Assembly (NCBI GenBank): GCA_002224055.1
Contig: AZLU01000031.1
Coordinates: 1 to 64,000, forward strand
DNA length: 64,000 bases
DNA from: Pezizomycotina sp. ARF18
Lineage: Eukaryota > Ascomycota
Direction of reading: 5' to 3'
The position numbers were made by a program, and so were the translations under genes. Shown here piece after piece: positions 24,590-38,360 of this stretch. The first letter of the stretch is position 1. Each line of letters starts with the position of its first letter. The notes under the pieces were generated by a model. It made no database searches. It saw only the letters and a list, made by a program, of their open reading frames with translations, and was not told the DNA's origin.

Positions 24590-27500
24590 TTCCGAGAAAA
24601 AAATATTCTTCCTTATTCTTCTAGATCGCTTTTATCTCGGCTTTGAAGTGGGGGAAAGAAGCATCTCCGCACAGAAGGCGCGCACCTGCTTCTTGTAATC
24701 GATGTCATGAGCGAGCGTTCACTTATTGTTTCCTTTACATCAGCATAGTACACTAATATACATACGTGCATCATCTATATACGTTTTAATGAATTCAATC
24801 GGTATTTTGCTTTTCTCAGATTGTTAAACTTATCTAGATACATGGGTGCTTCCACGAGTAGCTCCAAATAGTTGAATAAATCTACTTGTAATTTCATTCA
24901 GAAGAGGTATTTATACACGCCCTAGGTCTGTTTATAACAAGCAGTTATAAAAGAATTCTAGTACCGTGCTTGGGAAATCGGATTTCAATAAATACTTAGA
25001 TATTAACAATTCCTGCGACGAAAACATAATTAAATCACTTCACGCATCTTGGTTTGCCGAAGGAGTTTCGTTTTGTTTTGCGAGGGGACATTGCAACTCG
25101 GCCCGTGCTATCGGGTGACTCGGTGGTTTCGGCGGAGGACACCCACTCTTGCCAGGAATTGGCCTCCTTAAGAGACTCCGAAATCCCGCCGAGTTCTTTC
25201 AATGATAATGTTTTAATAGGTTCTTGCTTTGTCGTACAGTTTCGATTCTTGAGTCTAAATTACTTTGTTCGCAATAAAGAGGGAAATAATATATTGCCCC
25301 AAACCGTTGATCGCGTTGTCGTGGTGTATACGAGAGCAGAACTCTTAGAGCTGTTTCGAAGCCTTCGGGCCCAGGTTTCACGGCTCTATAGCAGAAAGAA
25401 CGTAGAATATGGCTAGATGGAAGGTACGGTAATATTGGGCCTAAACAGCTTTTAAGTACAGACAAAGTGTGCAAAGTGATTTTTGCTAGGAGACATGAAC
25501 CGAACCCCATATTCTCTATCTCATAATTAACATAATACGCCTAGCAGCTTCCGTCATGCCTTAAACAATTAATTGAAAATCTTATTGCTCAGGTTAGATG
25601 CGATAATTCTTGCAAGTCTTTGCAACTGATAGTAAGTAGAATCTTATGAAACTAAGTTAAGGAATTTTCGGTCGAGAGGCAATTCCTGAGAAAGGTAGTA
25701 TAACGCAACACTGAGGCGCCACAAAAGGGTGAGTAATACCGACATCTCTATTACCCAAGCTAGTAAAGCGAGAGAACAGAATATCCATTATTCCTCGTTC
25801 TCTATGAAAGGAATACCCTAGAGGAATCTAGGGCACCAAGAACGACGCCATTCCGAGTCTTCAAGATCCTTCGTGAAGGACTGGTATCAGCGTATGATCA
25901 AGCTAGCGCCGATTTTTGCCATTAACGAGACGCTCTTTGACTGATCAATCGAAACATACTTTTTATCTTTTATTTGATCTGTCGCTGGACCGATTCAATC
26001 TGAAGATCTATATTTAAAAAAAAAAAGAAAAAAAGAAACTCCCGTGGTAGTCCATTACGAAGTATTGTTCGAACTTTTTCTTTCAAATTACCAGGAGATT
26101 AATTGCCAGGCCAGAAGTTTATGTTGTGATCGGTAATAATATTGATACATGAAAGGCGTAAATGCTAGGTTATGATACTCTAGTAGCAACGGTGGTTCAA
26201 ACCTTATCATGTCAGGTATCGAAGGTAACCTACCGTTATGCCAAACGCAACATACGTATGTGTTAGTATACTTGTTACTCCTCAAGCATCCAGCTATCCG
26301 CGGATTTCCATATCAAACCATGAATAACTTTGTTCGTCTTGTGATTTCTAAAGTGTGTAACGCAATCGCTCAAAGGCCTTACGAATCGAAAGGACGATTA
26401 TTATTAACTCACCTCAGCGTTCCTACTCTTCCTAATCTCCCTAGCACTCCTAGCATTTACTGGCTTATACTAGCTTTCCTTCTCGGTCTGATGAGATGCT
26501 TTGGGGGCGTATGAACCAGGTCGGATAATGCTTTTGGGATCTTATAAGGGCTAACTGGGGCTGTTCAATTAAGTATCAGGATCGGTGGCTTTCTGTTAAT
26601 TATATCTCCTTTAGCCAGCTGATGCAACCGCCTCAACATCTATTCAGCATTCAAAAGCTGCCCCGTGGGTTCGGTGGTTTATATCGCTGGAACGCATATG
26701 CATCGACTTTGAAACGGCTAGGATCTTGATACATCGTCTTATGTCGTATTATTTTCTCTTCTCGGCCTTTGGGTTGAATACGCAATATCGAGCTACGAAA
26801 TAACGATCCTTATTCCCATCCTAACGATATCTCCATGCAGTGTCTAGATCTAAGCTACTCAGCAAAATAGAGGCAGTAGTGTGAGCAGTATTGATGAATT
26901 CTAAGTATTTTTTAGAAATCTCGCGTACGCGTTCAGCTGGATAGTTTCCACACTTACCTTTCATCGAATCCACGCCGAGTATACGTACCCGAAAGCATCA
27001 AACCCCGAGGACTGTTTACCTACGCTCAGTGGGTGCTGGAAAAGTGTGTAGGTTTACTTCTCTTCAACGCGTTTCGGAGGTTCTTGGAGTGATTTCCTTG
27101 ACAACGGGGAAGACATGATACTATTCGAGGACACCCAGTCAGTCAAAAAAAAAATGCATCGTTAGCATCATGAGATCCTACTACCTCCACTGCCTGTTCG
27201 GTTCATGCCATATTCATGCCATATTCATAGAGTGATCTTTAGGAAGTTATTAACTTACATAGACCGCGCCGTGAGTGCCGTTGATAGAACTGAACAACCA
27301 GGAGTAGTGCTGTGTTTATTCACAGCGCCTCGCGTTCTTCAAGGCGTTCTTCAAGGAGTTTGACCGAGTAAATTTTCGATGTTCAGGAGAGTTACTGGCC
27401 GAGAAATCGTTGTATACGCCGGTATTTCTGCAAAGGACATTCTTTTAGGCGATACTAATGAGAGAGGGCAGTAGATATAGTGAGGCTTGCATCGTTCGCG

Positions 27501-27655
27501 AGATCCGTAACTTCGATGGGATCTGCTTTCGTATAGGAATACCATCGAAACAGAAAATAGGAGATTGTTACATTCTTCAGCGGTCTCTAGATGAAATAAT
27601 AGAGACGGCATAATTCACCGGAAAAAGAGGGCCTGTTGATCTAGTCTATCGATAG
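24590..27655. other. Gene-poor stretch
   Basis: Two open frames of 115-130 codons, 25027-25416 (contains TVDRVVVVYTRAELLELFRS) and about 26170-26514 (contains a hydrophobic LVYLLLL and a C-terminal IYWLILAFLLGLM), could be coding but match nothing I know. A 12-bp unit (CATGCCATATT) is tandemly duplicated near 27202-27226. Confidence 0.35.
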
Positions 27656-28213
27656 AAGTTTCGAAAAGCCTTACGTAAACTTTTAGGAAAATTTTTCGCT
27701 GTACCGCAATCCGATACAGGCTGTGCACCCGGAGAAGCCCCGTACACGTATTGGCTTCTTGCAGTCTCTCAGTTCAAATTTTCGCGAAGATACTCGAGCT
27801 TCTTCCAGGAAGATACTTCTATAGATCTAGATCTTGTAAAACTTTCATATACTGCCTTCTCTTTGTTATCGCCGTTTTTGTTTAGCCCCTCGCACCTTTC
27901 TCATAATTTCTCCTCTTTTTCGGCATCTTCAGAACTATCTTCGAGTCCACACCTCTTCAAACATCTAAAAACCCTTCAGTATCACGCTTCTATTCTGCAG
28001 AAGCTTGCTGTCAAACTTCTTCACCTTTGTCAATGCATGTCTAAGCTAGAAACCGTATTTTTAGGACTGATGAGAAGGAGCGTAAAGACGTACCATCCGA
28101 TCGTCTCAGCATCGCGCTTGCATCCTTTGTCTGCGCGAATTTCTAATCTCAGGCTTATGAATTATGAACAGTTCTCTGCTTTTAATAGAAATAGTAGCAA
28201 GACTATAGCTTAG
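27656..28213 (+). CDS. 185-codon open frame, function unknown
   Basis: The frame is open without a stop from 27656 to the stop at 28211-28213, unusually long for this AT-rich, stop-dense region. The first ATG is at 27863, so any N-terminal part would belong to an exon whose start I cannot place. The sequence is Ser/Leu-rich (HNFSSFSASSELSSSPHLFK), then helical and Leu-rich (HLKTLQYHASILQKLAVKLL, MSKLETVFLGLMRRSVKTY). The Leu spacing is reminiscent of the C-terminal part of fungal F-box proteins, but no F-box motif is seen upstream. It could also be a long chance ORF. Confidence 0.35.
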   Translation, partial: KFRKALRKLLGKFFAVPQSDTGCAPGEAPYTYWLLAVSQFKFSRRYSSFFQEDTSIDLDLVKLSYTAFSLLSPFLFSPSHLSHNFSSFSASSELSSSPHLFKHLKTLQYHASILQKLAVKLLHLCQCMSKLETVFLGLMRRSVKTYHPIVSASRLHPLSARISNLRLMNYEQFSAFNRNSSKTIA

Positions 28214-30452
28214 GCAAATAACTTTCAATTAAATTCACTCGGCGAACAATGTTATCATACATTATTATGTACTTATTTCACTCAGCAGTTTTGTCATCCT
28301 TAATATAACTTTCTTCTCATTTAACATAAAGTTCTCCGCGCCGTTGAATATTCGCCGAACGGCTAAGTCTTTCGTTCCCTTTACCCGAAGAACACGCCCT
28401 TTGTTTTTCGCAAAATAATTACTATTAAAAAAAAAAGCATAAGGTTATAATGGCATATAATATGTACAGCAAAGCACAGTCTCAGAATAATATCTCTTTT
28501 TTACTTTGCTCTTCGAGTCTTCTTTCCTAAAGACGAGCTCATCGCACATTGACACGAAGCATTCCACTTGCTGCGTGTAATTCCTCATATACCAACTCTG
28601 TGCCCCCCAAATAAATGAGACATATCCCCAAATACGCAATGTGAACAAATGAATGTGGGACGAACTGCGGGAGTGGGCCATGGGTCTGCTAAGTTTTTTT
28701 TTCCTCACAGCAACTCTTCACGGGTGTCTCTGAGTTATCAGGTAATCGTTGATCATCATGATTGCTTTCTTTTTTTTCTTTCCTTTTTTTTTTCCCGTCA
28801 GACACGAAGGGCACTTTTATTTTTTTTTATTTCATTTTTCTGTACGTACTAGTCGCTAGCTGGGTCGCAGAAATGCGTAGTACTCCGGAGGGAAAGGACA
28901 TGTATAGATGATCTGCTCTGTGCGTAGGTGTTGTCGGGAATATTTTAGTAGGACGAAAATGATATTCCGTCAAATTAAAAGATAGTATTTTTTTTTTCTT
29001 TTATATTTCTGTGCACTAACTAGTACTCGGACGCCGTGCATTTGTACTGCAGATAAAAGGCACTAGTCAAGTCGCCTTTTTTTACCATTTGTCTCTGCTT
29101 TTTGTTTGATAAACAGTTCGGGCTAAGAAAAAAGGAAATTGGGGAGACGAGAGGGGAAAATTAAAAAGAACGAAAATGAAAATCTCCTGGCGTACCATGT
29201 GAGCGACGAAAGAAAATTTATTAAATACATTAGAAAATCGCTCTAAGTACCTGTCTATCATGACACGGGTGCATCCTAGAAAGGTACTTCTGATTGATAT
29301 GTTCATCTTCATTTTGACATCAAGTAGAAAAATTATTTATTTACTTATTTTTAGGGACAGTTTTTTTATAACCTCAGACTATTGGTGTTTGTGTGGGTTT
29401 CTGAAAGATTTCGGCTTTTCAGTTAACCGGCGGTTTAAACGAAATTAATCGGGGGAGGTCGTTTTTTTCAGCCTTGAATTATTAATTGTTTCAATATAGT
29501 TTACTCCGTAGTATAATCAGACTCAATTATTCTTGTTAAAACACACCCTAGGCCCTAGGCGGCCAAAAGCGTCTTCGCTGCGTAAAAACCTGAAAGCCAA
29601 AATACCTAGATATAGGGCCCTTGTGGCGCGCAACAGCAAATCAAGTCTCAAGGTCAGCTTAAGGTGTGGCAGAAGTGAACCCGGAAAAACTTGTCGTCCG
29701 TAACTTTGGAACTGATTTTACAGATCCTTCTTAGATATTAATAATATAGGGGATCGACGAACGGCAAGAAAATGTGCAGAAAGAATCGTTTTCAGTATTA
29801 TTTTCCCTGCTCCTTGTCCAGATCGTATGATCCCATATGAGGCTCAAGAGCGTTACTTCTGGGGCTCCAGCGGGCGGCGGCTCTAAGAGGCTCTTGTGGA
29901 GACTGATAGGTAGGCATCCGTTCGAGGGATATATCTTGTTTTTTTGGAGTATGGATAAAAACGACCTTCGTGGCATCCCCAGAATGGACCTAGAGAGCAA
30001 GGAGCGCAGGCTGGGGTTTTATGACTAACTAATTTCTTTCTCTTCATATTCAACTCCGTATAACCCCCTTTTTTTAACATTCATACAAGGTATCTTCATC
30101 CGATCCTTGTATCGTGCATGAAGGTAGATGTTTCTCAACAAAATTAGCCAATTGTACTTAGTAGCTTGTGAAAGAGACGGGATAGAACATGTAGGCGAGG
30201 GAAAAACGAGTGGAAAGAAGGGGCGGCTTAGATAGTAGTCGCTTGAGCTCCCTTGTGAAGTGTCGAACAACTCGACCGGAGTTGGAGTGAGCACTGGCGG
30301 AACAGTGGATGCTCCCTGCCGAGATCATCCAGGTGGTCTACCTCAGTTCGAGGAAGGAGGTTAAAGTCTTGACAGACGGAGTGATAGGCGACGACATGAG
30401 AGATACTGATGCTCGGACCAATTGATAAACATCTAACGTGCAGGGAAAGGAC

Positions 30453-30545
30453 GAAAAAAAAAAAGGAAAAAAAGGGGGGAAAAAGGGAAAAAAAAGGAAA
30501 AAAAAGGAAAAAAAAAAGGAAAAGGAAAAGGAAAGAGACACAAAG
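30453..30545. repeat. G/A-rich low-complexity block
   Basis: Purine-only sequence made of A-runs separated by GG, GGG or GGGGGG. It produces artefactual Lys/Gly/Glu-rich ORFs in two frames, and Phe/Pro-rich ones on the other strand. Confidence 0.9.
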
Positions 30546-30792
30546 AGAAGAGAAGCTAGAGGTGAATATACATCCATGCTATATAGGAGAACAAGTAAAG
30601 ATGTGCGAAATGAAAGCAAAGACGATACAAGCAGAAATAGAAGAGATAAATATATATGAGAAAGCTAAATAAGTATAACGAAAGACAACTGTGCAAGGAG
30701 AGAGACCAGGCAGGGGAAGGACAAGAAAGGGATTGTTGTGAGGTAAGCGTAAAAGAAAATCTTTCCAATTCTGCAACGTTAGGGACAGAGCC

Positions 30793-30811
30793 AAAAAAAA
30801 AAATTTTTTTT
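30793..30811. repeat. A-run/T-run palindromic junction
   Basis: Eleven A immediately followed by eight T. Similar A-run/T-run junctions occur at 31451-31465, 39498-39520 and 39799-39823. Confidence 0.85.
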
Positions 30812-33800
30812 ATACATATTAAACAATGATCATTGTAGGTAATGCGAGAGAGGGTGAATGAATACAATGAAGAAAATTTGGACGTCGTGATCGTCACGAT
30901 TTTTTCTATTTATATTCGAAACAAAACACCAAACCGGGAGCATTGCCGTTATATATCTCTCCAATATTTATTAACCAGTTTTCCACCAAAGAAAATCATC
31001 CCCTTAGAATGAAAGCAAAAAAGAGATACTTAAATTTAAGCACAACTTAGAAACTCTGCGAGTTTGTTAAGAAAAAACGGGTAAACTTGCATGTATAGAG
31101 AATTTCGCAAGTCAGGATTGGCCTGGTACAAAATTTTAGTCTCACGGACATTAAAAACTCCGTACCTGTTAGTTCGTTAAAGCATGGGATACGCTCGCCG
31201 ACAAGACTTCGCCACGATTGACTCGGCGGACAAAACCTATTTTAGAGTGGTTACCCTGCCCTCCTTACCCGTAGTTGTGGGTTAGGCGTATTTAGACTGT
31301 TTCTCCCTACTGTGTGACTTTCGCAAGAAACCTTTGTCGAGAAAAAATGTCTCAGACATTTTTTTTTTTGATCTGTACTTACATGCACGCCGGTTTTTCG
31401 TGTAATTAATTGTATTGGATGATTTTCGTTGACCGAGGACAGAAAAACAGAAAAAAAATTTTTTTCTTCTTTACCGAAAAGCGCGATACGACGTGCAGCA
31501 TCCTACACAGACGACTAACTAACAATCAACCGTATTAGAACTGGAAATATAATAATCATAACACTCAGAATTATTCAATGTCAAGATAGGATCTAGCATA
31601 TTCACTAAGGATCCTTTAGCAGAAATATTGATAAAACTTATTTACATGTCACCTTACTATCCAGGCAGTAGAATTGCTCCGAGCGGCAAGAATGCAGTGC
31701 TATAATATTGCTCCAGTACTATCCTGGGGTTATAATTCAAAGCCTCCACTGCAACGCAGGCGTGGCTTGCGATATTTGTGGAGGTTGCTTGAAAAACCTG
31801 CGACGAGCGAGAACGTGGCTTTCAAATTATACACCAAAATTCCGAGATCTATGAGCATTGGGAACAGAACAACACAAGGATAATCAGCGGAACTTTTCTC
31901 ATTATAAAAAGGAAAATTAAAATAATAAGAACCATAAATTTAATGATAATATCTTTCTTGCATTCCGTAAAAGCTACTTTTTCTTGTTTTCCTATTTTTT
32001 TCAGTCCTTTTTTTGGGGGATGGGTGCTTTTAAAAGTAACATCGGAGAATAGAACACATTGCATATTTACCAAAAAGTGAATTGAACATAAAAATTGGAA
32101 GAATAATTCACATGCCCACGAGTATTCCAAGCAATCAAATAGTTTAGAATACTACTTGATTCATCTGGTGAATAAACGAAAAGGATTGGATAATGGCGTG
32201 CAAAATCTATATGCAGCTTCGAAATTTCGAAACCGTTGACAAAATTAGTTAAAATGCACATGAGATTGACGGCCGAGATATACGCCAAAAAAAAAAAAAT
32301 ATAGTGGAGAATTTCTCAGGAATGCTCCTAAGGGGTTCAATTGAGAGTTGTTGCGAAATCCGTCTGGGGCACACAGGCAATGCCTCAAACTGCACCGATA
32401 TAGACGCATCCCGATCAAAATATATGCTTCGCCGTTATTAACATAGGCTGAGTAGTAAGAAGTGATCAGATTATTCATTATCGATACCGATTTCGAAATA
32501 CGAGGGAGATTATTTTCTATTCTTGCGCAGAAACAAAGCAAAAGCCATCACCCTAGCCAATAGGACGGACGCCAAAATTACAATCTGACGATTATTACTC
32601 TCGAGCCTCAGTGCGGAATAAGACAGCTAAGACAGGGCAGCTAAAGCTACCAAATTAGATACATGTCCAACATCGCCGGTGACACGAAGAAAATAGATCC
32701 ACGTCTGGGAAAAAGAAAAAGTAAAGAAAACCAAAGTATAAAGCTCCTTTGAGGATAGTTAACAGCTCGGTACTGAAATTAAAGGAATGAGCAGAATACC
32801 CCAAGTACCATTCAACTCTAGGTGAGCTAGTATGAAATAGATATCCAGTAAGCATGGGTATCCAAGTATATTGTTATTAAAAATAAAAAAAAGAAAGGTT
32901 ATTATTAAATCAAGGCAGCACTTTTACCTATTACGTATCCAGCCAGCTACGTAATTAAAAACTCAGAAAACCGGTCAAACGTCTCGGCAATCTGACGAAT
33001 GAGAAGAAAATTGATCACAACACCATGGTATAGTATATCGCGAAGTTATCTACAAAGAATACCTATACTATAGTTGGCAAGGATTGGCCAAAAACACCCC
33101 CAAGCTAGCTGCTTGTGGACCGGCTATATACGGTTTGACATGAAGGTACGCAGCCCTAAAAATTTCCCCCCTCGAAAAACATATTTTACTCGGAGAATTT
33201 GGAAGTAGACTTTGTTCTCTCCTCGATTTGTTCCTGATTCGGTCTTTCCCTGTGGGTTGTTCCTGAATTTCGCGTCCAGAAATTAGCCGATATATCCGGT
33301 GCCAGGAAGATCCGCTAAGAAAAACACTGATTGCAAAACTCTATCTCGTGTTAAAATCTTGGTTCTTTAACTTTGGATCGCAGTGTGCAGCACAAAACGC
33401 AGGTTCGCGTGTCCCGGCAAGATGCACAAGTTAAAATTTCCTGCAAGCTATCAACGGAATTAAACCTACATGTGCACGGACTGTGAAAATATTGGTTTTG
33501 GATTAGCGAAAGTGATCCAGGAGAGACAGACAATCTTTATTGAAATAAAAGATCGTGCGTTTTGCTCTCTTAACGCGAGTTAATATGCTATTCGATCGGG
33601 AGAGATCTGCAAGGAGAACAAGATCTATGAAAAGAACAAAAGAAAAAATTTCTTCTGTAGCGAAGATCTTTGTTCGTTCTGTTCGCCGATCAAAGTATTA
33701 TTCCCTTGGTCTTTCCGTAGTGGAGGTGTGGGTCCTTTTAGTTTTAAAAATGGGAAATAATCATTGGTCACCGTTCCTGCTGGTTCGCCGGGGTGGTACA

Positions 33801-35026
33801 TTCTTGAGATGTACACCTCCAGTTCCCAGATTGAGCCTCAGAACACTATTTTTTGTGCTTCTGTGGAGCTCTTTACAGGAGTATCCTCGCTTAATCGTTT
33901 AGGGGGACTATATCAGGCGAGAAGGATGGTGCCTGCTATTGGTCCTTATGCACGGGGTCCTGTTAGCCCGGCGCAGGCTGTTCTTAAAAAAGTGGGAAAA
34001 TATCTTGGAAAAGTTGGAGACTGCAGATATACTGCAGATATCGTGCAGGGACGATCGGCCAAAATAGCCAATAGGTACTCGTAAAAGAAGCCACCCTGAT
34101 GCACGTCGAAGCGTGGAGATCCACAGTACCATAGAAAAACCAGTGCACAATGTCCCTCCCATGCTCAGCTTGCTTTTTCGATCGTCCTTTACCAGATTTG
34201 CCTGCGACCACTACGATAAATCCGATGTCAATCCGAGATTCCCGAGGATTCGGAAGTTGACGGGAACGATATATGTCCCTGCTGATCGGGTTTTACCAAT
34301 GTTTTTCTCTTAGACACACAAACTCGTTCAAACCTCTGATTAAAAATAAACCTATACTCTGTACCGTTAATAGACACGAGTAAATTTTAGATCACGAACT
34401 CCCAAGTGTGACAACAACAGGAATCGCATACACACTTTCCATCATGACCTTACTGTGCCGTCATGCTCTACGATACATTACCGGTCGGCTCCTAAGTTGA
34501 GATTAGGAAATGATTGACAGAAATACCCATGCCTCGAGTTAACATATACCAGGAAAAGTTCGTATTCATTAAACTGATCTATAATGCACATTGTCGCGAA
34601 AGTTGCAGACTCGCAACCATGTCAACGTGCATAACCTATGAGCTCGTTGCCGGCGGCTGAGAGGCGGGCAAAACGGGAGATGCTCGAAATAGCATACCAT
34701 CGCCGATAAAATCACGGAAAAGAAGATACGATCTACTCGGCCATACCGGTTATCAAGTATAGAGCGCCCAAAGGGAATAAGATAAAAAATAAAGCTCACA
34801 TGACGATATTCAAGGCTTTGACACTCTCCAGGACCGGCTATTGCTCTTCATTCAGTCATCACAACTCGACGAGCGGATTTTTAGCAGGAAACGGTAAAGG
34901 CTAAACAGGGCTCGGCAGACCACGCTTTCTCGTTCGTTAAACATATCCGCAAGGTACCAGATAAAAATAGTGGATTTCGGAAAATTATTGATTGGGCCTC
35001 GTATCAGTCAGTCATGAGACAGGTCA

Positions 35027-35062
35027 CCCCCCCCCCCCCAAAAAAAAAAAAAAAAAAAAAAA
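35027..35062. repeat. C13-A23 homopolymer junction
   Basis: Thirteen C directly followed by twenty-three A. A second, shorter C8-A12 junction lies at 60858-60877 inside a GPCR intron. Confidence 0.9.
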
Positions 35063-38000
35063 CGAGGGAGACAGAGGGATACGAGAGACTAGAGTAGGCT
35101 TGTGATAGGCTTAGGCATGCTCAGTCAACGTAAGACGCTGACTATGGACACCCACGAGTGTGTTTTCCGCCTAAGATTAATTAGAGCCCATGTGCCACCC
35201 TGAAGGTTTATATGGATTCTTACCCTAATCCGGAAAAGAACCTGGCGGTTTTCCTCAATACGCCCTCTTCCGCTGAATCTTGCAGAGATTAACTATTGGT
35301 GATATATTATTATTGTTTTCTTTTTGAGATGGATACAGATGTAATTCAGCCATTCCGATTAGCGAATTTATTCGAGCCAGCCTTTGCTGAGCGTTGAAAA
35401 ATTGACAGCACATATAGCTTCCCACCAAGCCTCGTATAATAGGAAAACTTTTCTGCAGGTAACCAGCGCTTTCTGCCCCTGAGCGACAATGTAAAGACGA
35501 TCAGGATGCAGCTGCTGGGATCCTAATAAAATAAATATATATTTTTATTAAGAATAATTATTGGGTGACGACAGGTTCAACAAAAAAAGTGACCCTTATT
35601 TTGTTTTAATATAGGGGGCAAAGACGAAAAGTGAGACAAAAAGGAACATGGCGGGATTGTCCGTCATTTTCCTAAACAAAAGGCCTAAAGAGCAAATCAA
35701 ATATAACAATAGTATTATTCGTTAATACGAGCCGTTATTCAGCTATTGGCAGAAACAAACAGAAAAGAAAAATCCCATGTTTAACCTTTTCTAGCAAATT
35801 GCGCAATTTTATAAGCTTCACTCGAGCAGCCTCCTTTGGTAGAAGAAATATTCTTTTGATATATGAAAGCTTAGGATCGCTGACTCTCCATGCGTGTTGC
35901 ATTCCGCGAACGATAACCCCACTGGCGTTTAAATCGAGCAGCGAGCCCTAGGTAGATACGTTTCCTTATTTGGACTTATAAGTACTGAAGAGAAAAATCG
36001 TGGCGCTCCTTCAGTCTTGTGATACAGTATTCTGAAGCTTCGTCCTTTTTTTAGAACGTAGGCACACCTAAATTGATATATTAGGAGAGCAGATACAGTG
36101 GCTATCACCCTGCGGACGACAAACGTATTGTTACAAAATTCGAGTAGCAGCTTCAACGTCGAAACGTTTTTTAAACTTCTCAAATGAATAAGGAATTATA
36201 ATTCACGAATTGGGAGAAATTAGAGCCAAATTGATCCTGTATAGTCCCGAAGAGTCAAAGGAAACTTTGCCCGAGGGGGGTTCGATTCGTATTTGGGGAG
36301 GGGTAGGAGGGTGGAAGATAATTGTTGAGTTTAAAATTGCGATAATCTACCCCCGGCTTGCCTAGACGGTAGACCTCCCTATATGCAAAGCCCTGTGATA
36401 GCCCTCTGAGATAACACCTTTCAGGTTAGAGGAACGCTTTTTGCAAGAAAGTATGCAGGAGGGAAGGAGTCTCCGTTAGTACAGGTAGCCCTGCGGGACA
36501 GATGGACAGGAACGCACACTATTCAGGTTAGACCAAGCCTGGCGAAGCAATAGGGTATCCATGGTATATTAGCCAGCGTCGCTTATAAACGCCTAAGGGA
36601 GCCAATGAACAAAAGCGCCGGCGTTGTTCCGGATCGAGAGATGGCCCGGAGGCTGGTTGTGGATGGCGATGATTTGCGTTAGTCCAAAAGACGGAGCTTT
36701 ATGAAAGCTCAAAGCGTTTTTTTTTTATTTTATTTTATTTTTTTTTTTATATATATACAGAACCAGCAAGAGATCAAGCTCTGACTAGCGGGCAAATTAA
36801 ACGAAATTGAAAAGTATGCAGGTTGTCGAAGGAAAATATCATCCGGTATTATTATTGTTTTCTTCTTTTTCTTATTATTTTAATAACTACTATCAATAAT
36901 AATATTTTATTTTATTTTGTTAATTAATTTATTTTTTTATATATAAAAAAAAAAAAAAGTTCCTTCGAGACTTGCAGAAAGTATGATCCTCTAAATAATG
37001 ATCGCTAATGTTGCAGTCTGTAAAGCATGTACAGCTGTCTCGATATAATCGTGTTTTAATTTGTCTAGAACTCAGGATATATCATCCGCCAAATATATGC
37101 ACCCCTCAAGTGCTCTCTTCCTATCAAGAAGGCCTTTGGGGTATGAGACTCCTTTGTTAAACTTTGATTTCACCCTCGTTCGGAGTGGCGCTCGCGAATG
37201 GAATGATATCCTGATAGCGATGTGCCCAAGAGCCGTAGTGTCACTCAAAAAAGGAAAAAGAAAGATTAAATATTTTACCTGCATCGAGTGTTAAAATGAA
37301 CGGTGTCAAGGATGGGAAGGGTCAAGAGGATAAAAAGCCAAAAGTGCAATACCCACTGGAGCTCCATAGGGCGATATCGAATTTGATTCTCTCAAGGGAG
37401 AACAGACGGCGCACCCAAGGTTAAATGTATACTAAAGCGATTAAATGAGCTGGCCCAACGTTTCAGAAACCTGTGGTCTCGTGGGCCTCAAGCACCTCAT
37501 GATTGTCCGGCCTGCCGGTGGCATAGCCAGTAGCCATAACTGGAAAATTTTCATTATCACGTACGTCTCGAAGAGCCTAAGCAATGGATGTATCGGTGCC
37601 CAATGGGGTGAAAGAAGGACAACGAACTCGTTGCTATTTTCATAAGCGGCGAGGATACTATATAAAAGAGGTAGAGTAGCTCATTGCATGTCGAGGATGT
37701 GAACAGTACCAGTAAAGAAAGTGACATATCCAAAACAAATAAGGGTTTATCTCTATAATAACATAGTGGTACTGTATTCTTTTTCAACCGGAGAGAAAAT
37801 AATGTTTGGTCTTAATAACAAATCCAGAAGTAAAATATTCTTGATAACTATTTTCGTTTGTCCATATTGTAATGTGCTCATAGTATTGTTTCATGGTCGC
37901 GTATATGTTAACAAGACAGAGTTAAAAACATCAAAGGTTCTGCTGCCAGCAGAAGTCACTTCTAAAGAGACGACGGAAGCGCAATGGCTTCCCGTTTCAC

Positions 38001-38239
38001 ATTAGGAAACGCGGGAATCTTCTCGTACTTAACTACTAAAGTAGTAAGATGCGTCTTGAGGAAGCATCTTGAGGTGCAGTGTCTTTAAACCGCGCATGTC
38101 GTCCTAGTTGATACCGGTATAGTTGCTCGTGGAATCAGGTGTCTCAATTGTTTACAAGAACTCCGACGAACATAAATTGTATGATATGATATAATGATGG
38201 TCACCCAATTTCAATATTTTTTACCCTCTGAATGCTTGT

Positions 38240-38360
38240 TTATTGGCAAGCAGACGTTGTGGATTGTCTTAGGTCCATGTCATTGTCAAAATACATTGCT
38301 CCATTATAGACCTGGTGATCGGCCATGTGCTCCTCGTGGCAGTCCACTGCTGCGGCACTC
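38240..38360 (-). CDS. Possible terminal exon of a small protein
   Basis: A good acceptor (GTGTTTCAG) is followed by a clean frame reading SAAAVDCHEEHMADHQVYNG and AMYFDNDMDLRQSTTSACQ to a TAA at 38240-38242. It is hydrophilic with two Cys. An upstream open frame on the same strand at about 38384-38602 (contains TPGERNEHVFSFDTINQPKN and SALPC) could be the preceding exon, but I cannot find the joining donor. Function unknown. Confidence 0.3.

Larger units (their letters stand above)
28214..38239. other. Long gene-poor, low-complexity-rich stretch
   Basis: No gene I can support. Overlapping ORFs on opposite strands at 29837-30294 and 33555-34211 look partly coding-like but give no consistent exon chain on either strand. 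Low-complexity features include a G/A-rich block near 30453, A-run/T-run junctions near 30793 and 31451, a C13-A23 run at 35027, and T-rich stretches at 36717-36760 and 36890-36958. The segment at 36430-36700 has one frame reading GIHGILASVAYKRLREPMNK with a stop before it. Its origin is unknown. Confidence 0.35.

Noticed and set aside
30409-30672. Lys/Glu-rich ORFs in two plus-strand frames and Phe/Pro-rich ORFs opposite
   Set aside because: They arise from a purine-only low-complexity block. All frames are biased and none has a motif.
33555-34211. A gene on either strand in this ORF-dense patch
   Set aside because: Plausible-looking frames occur on both strands, and neither gives a consistent exon chain or a motif.
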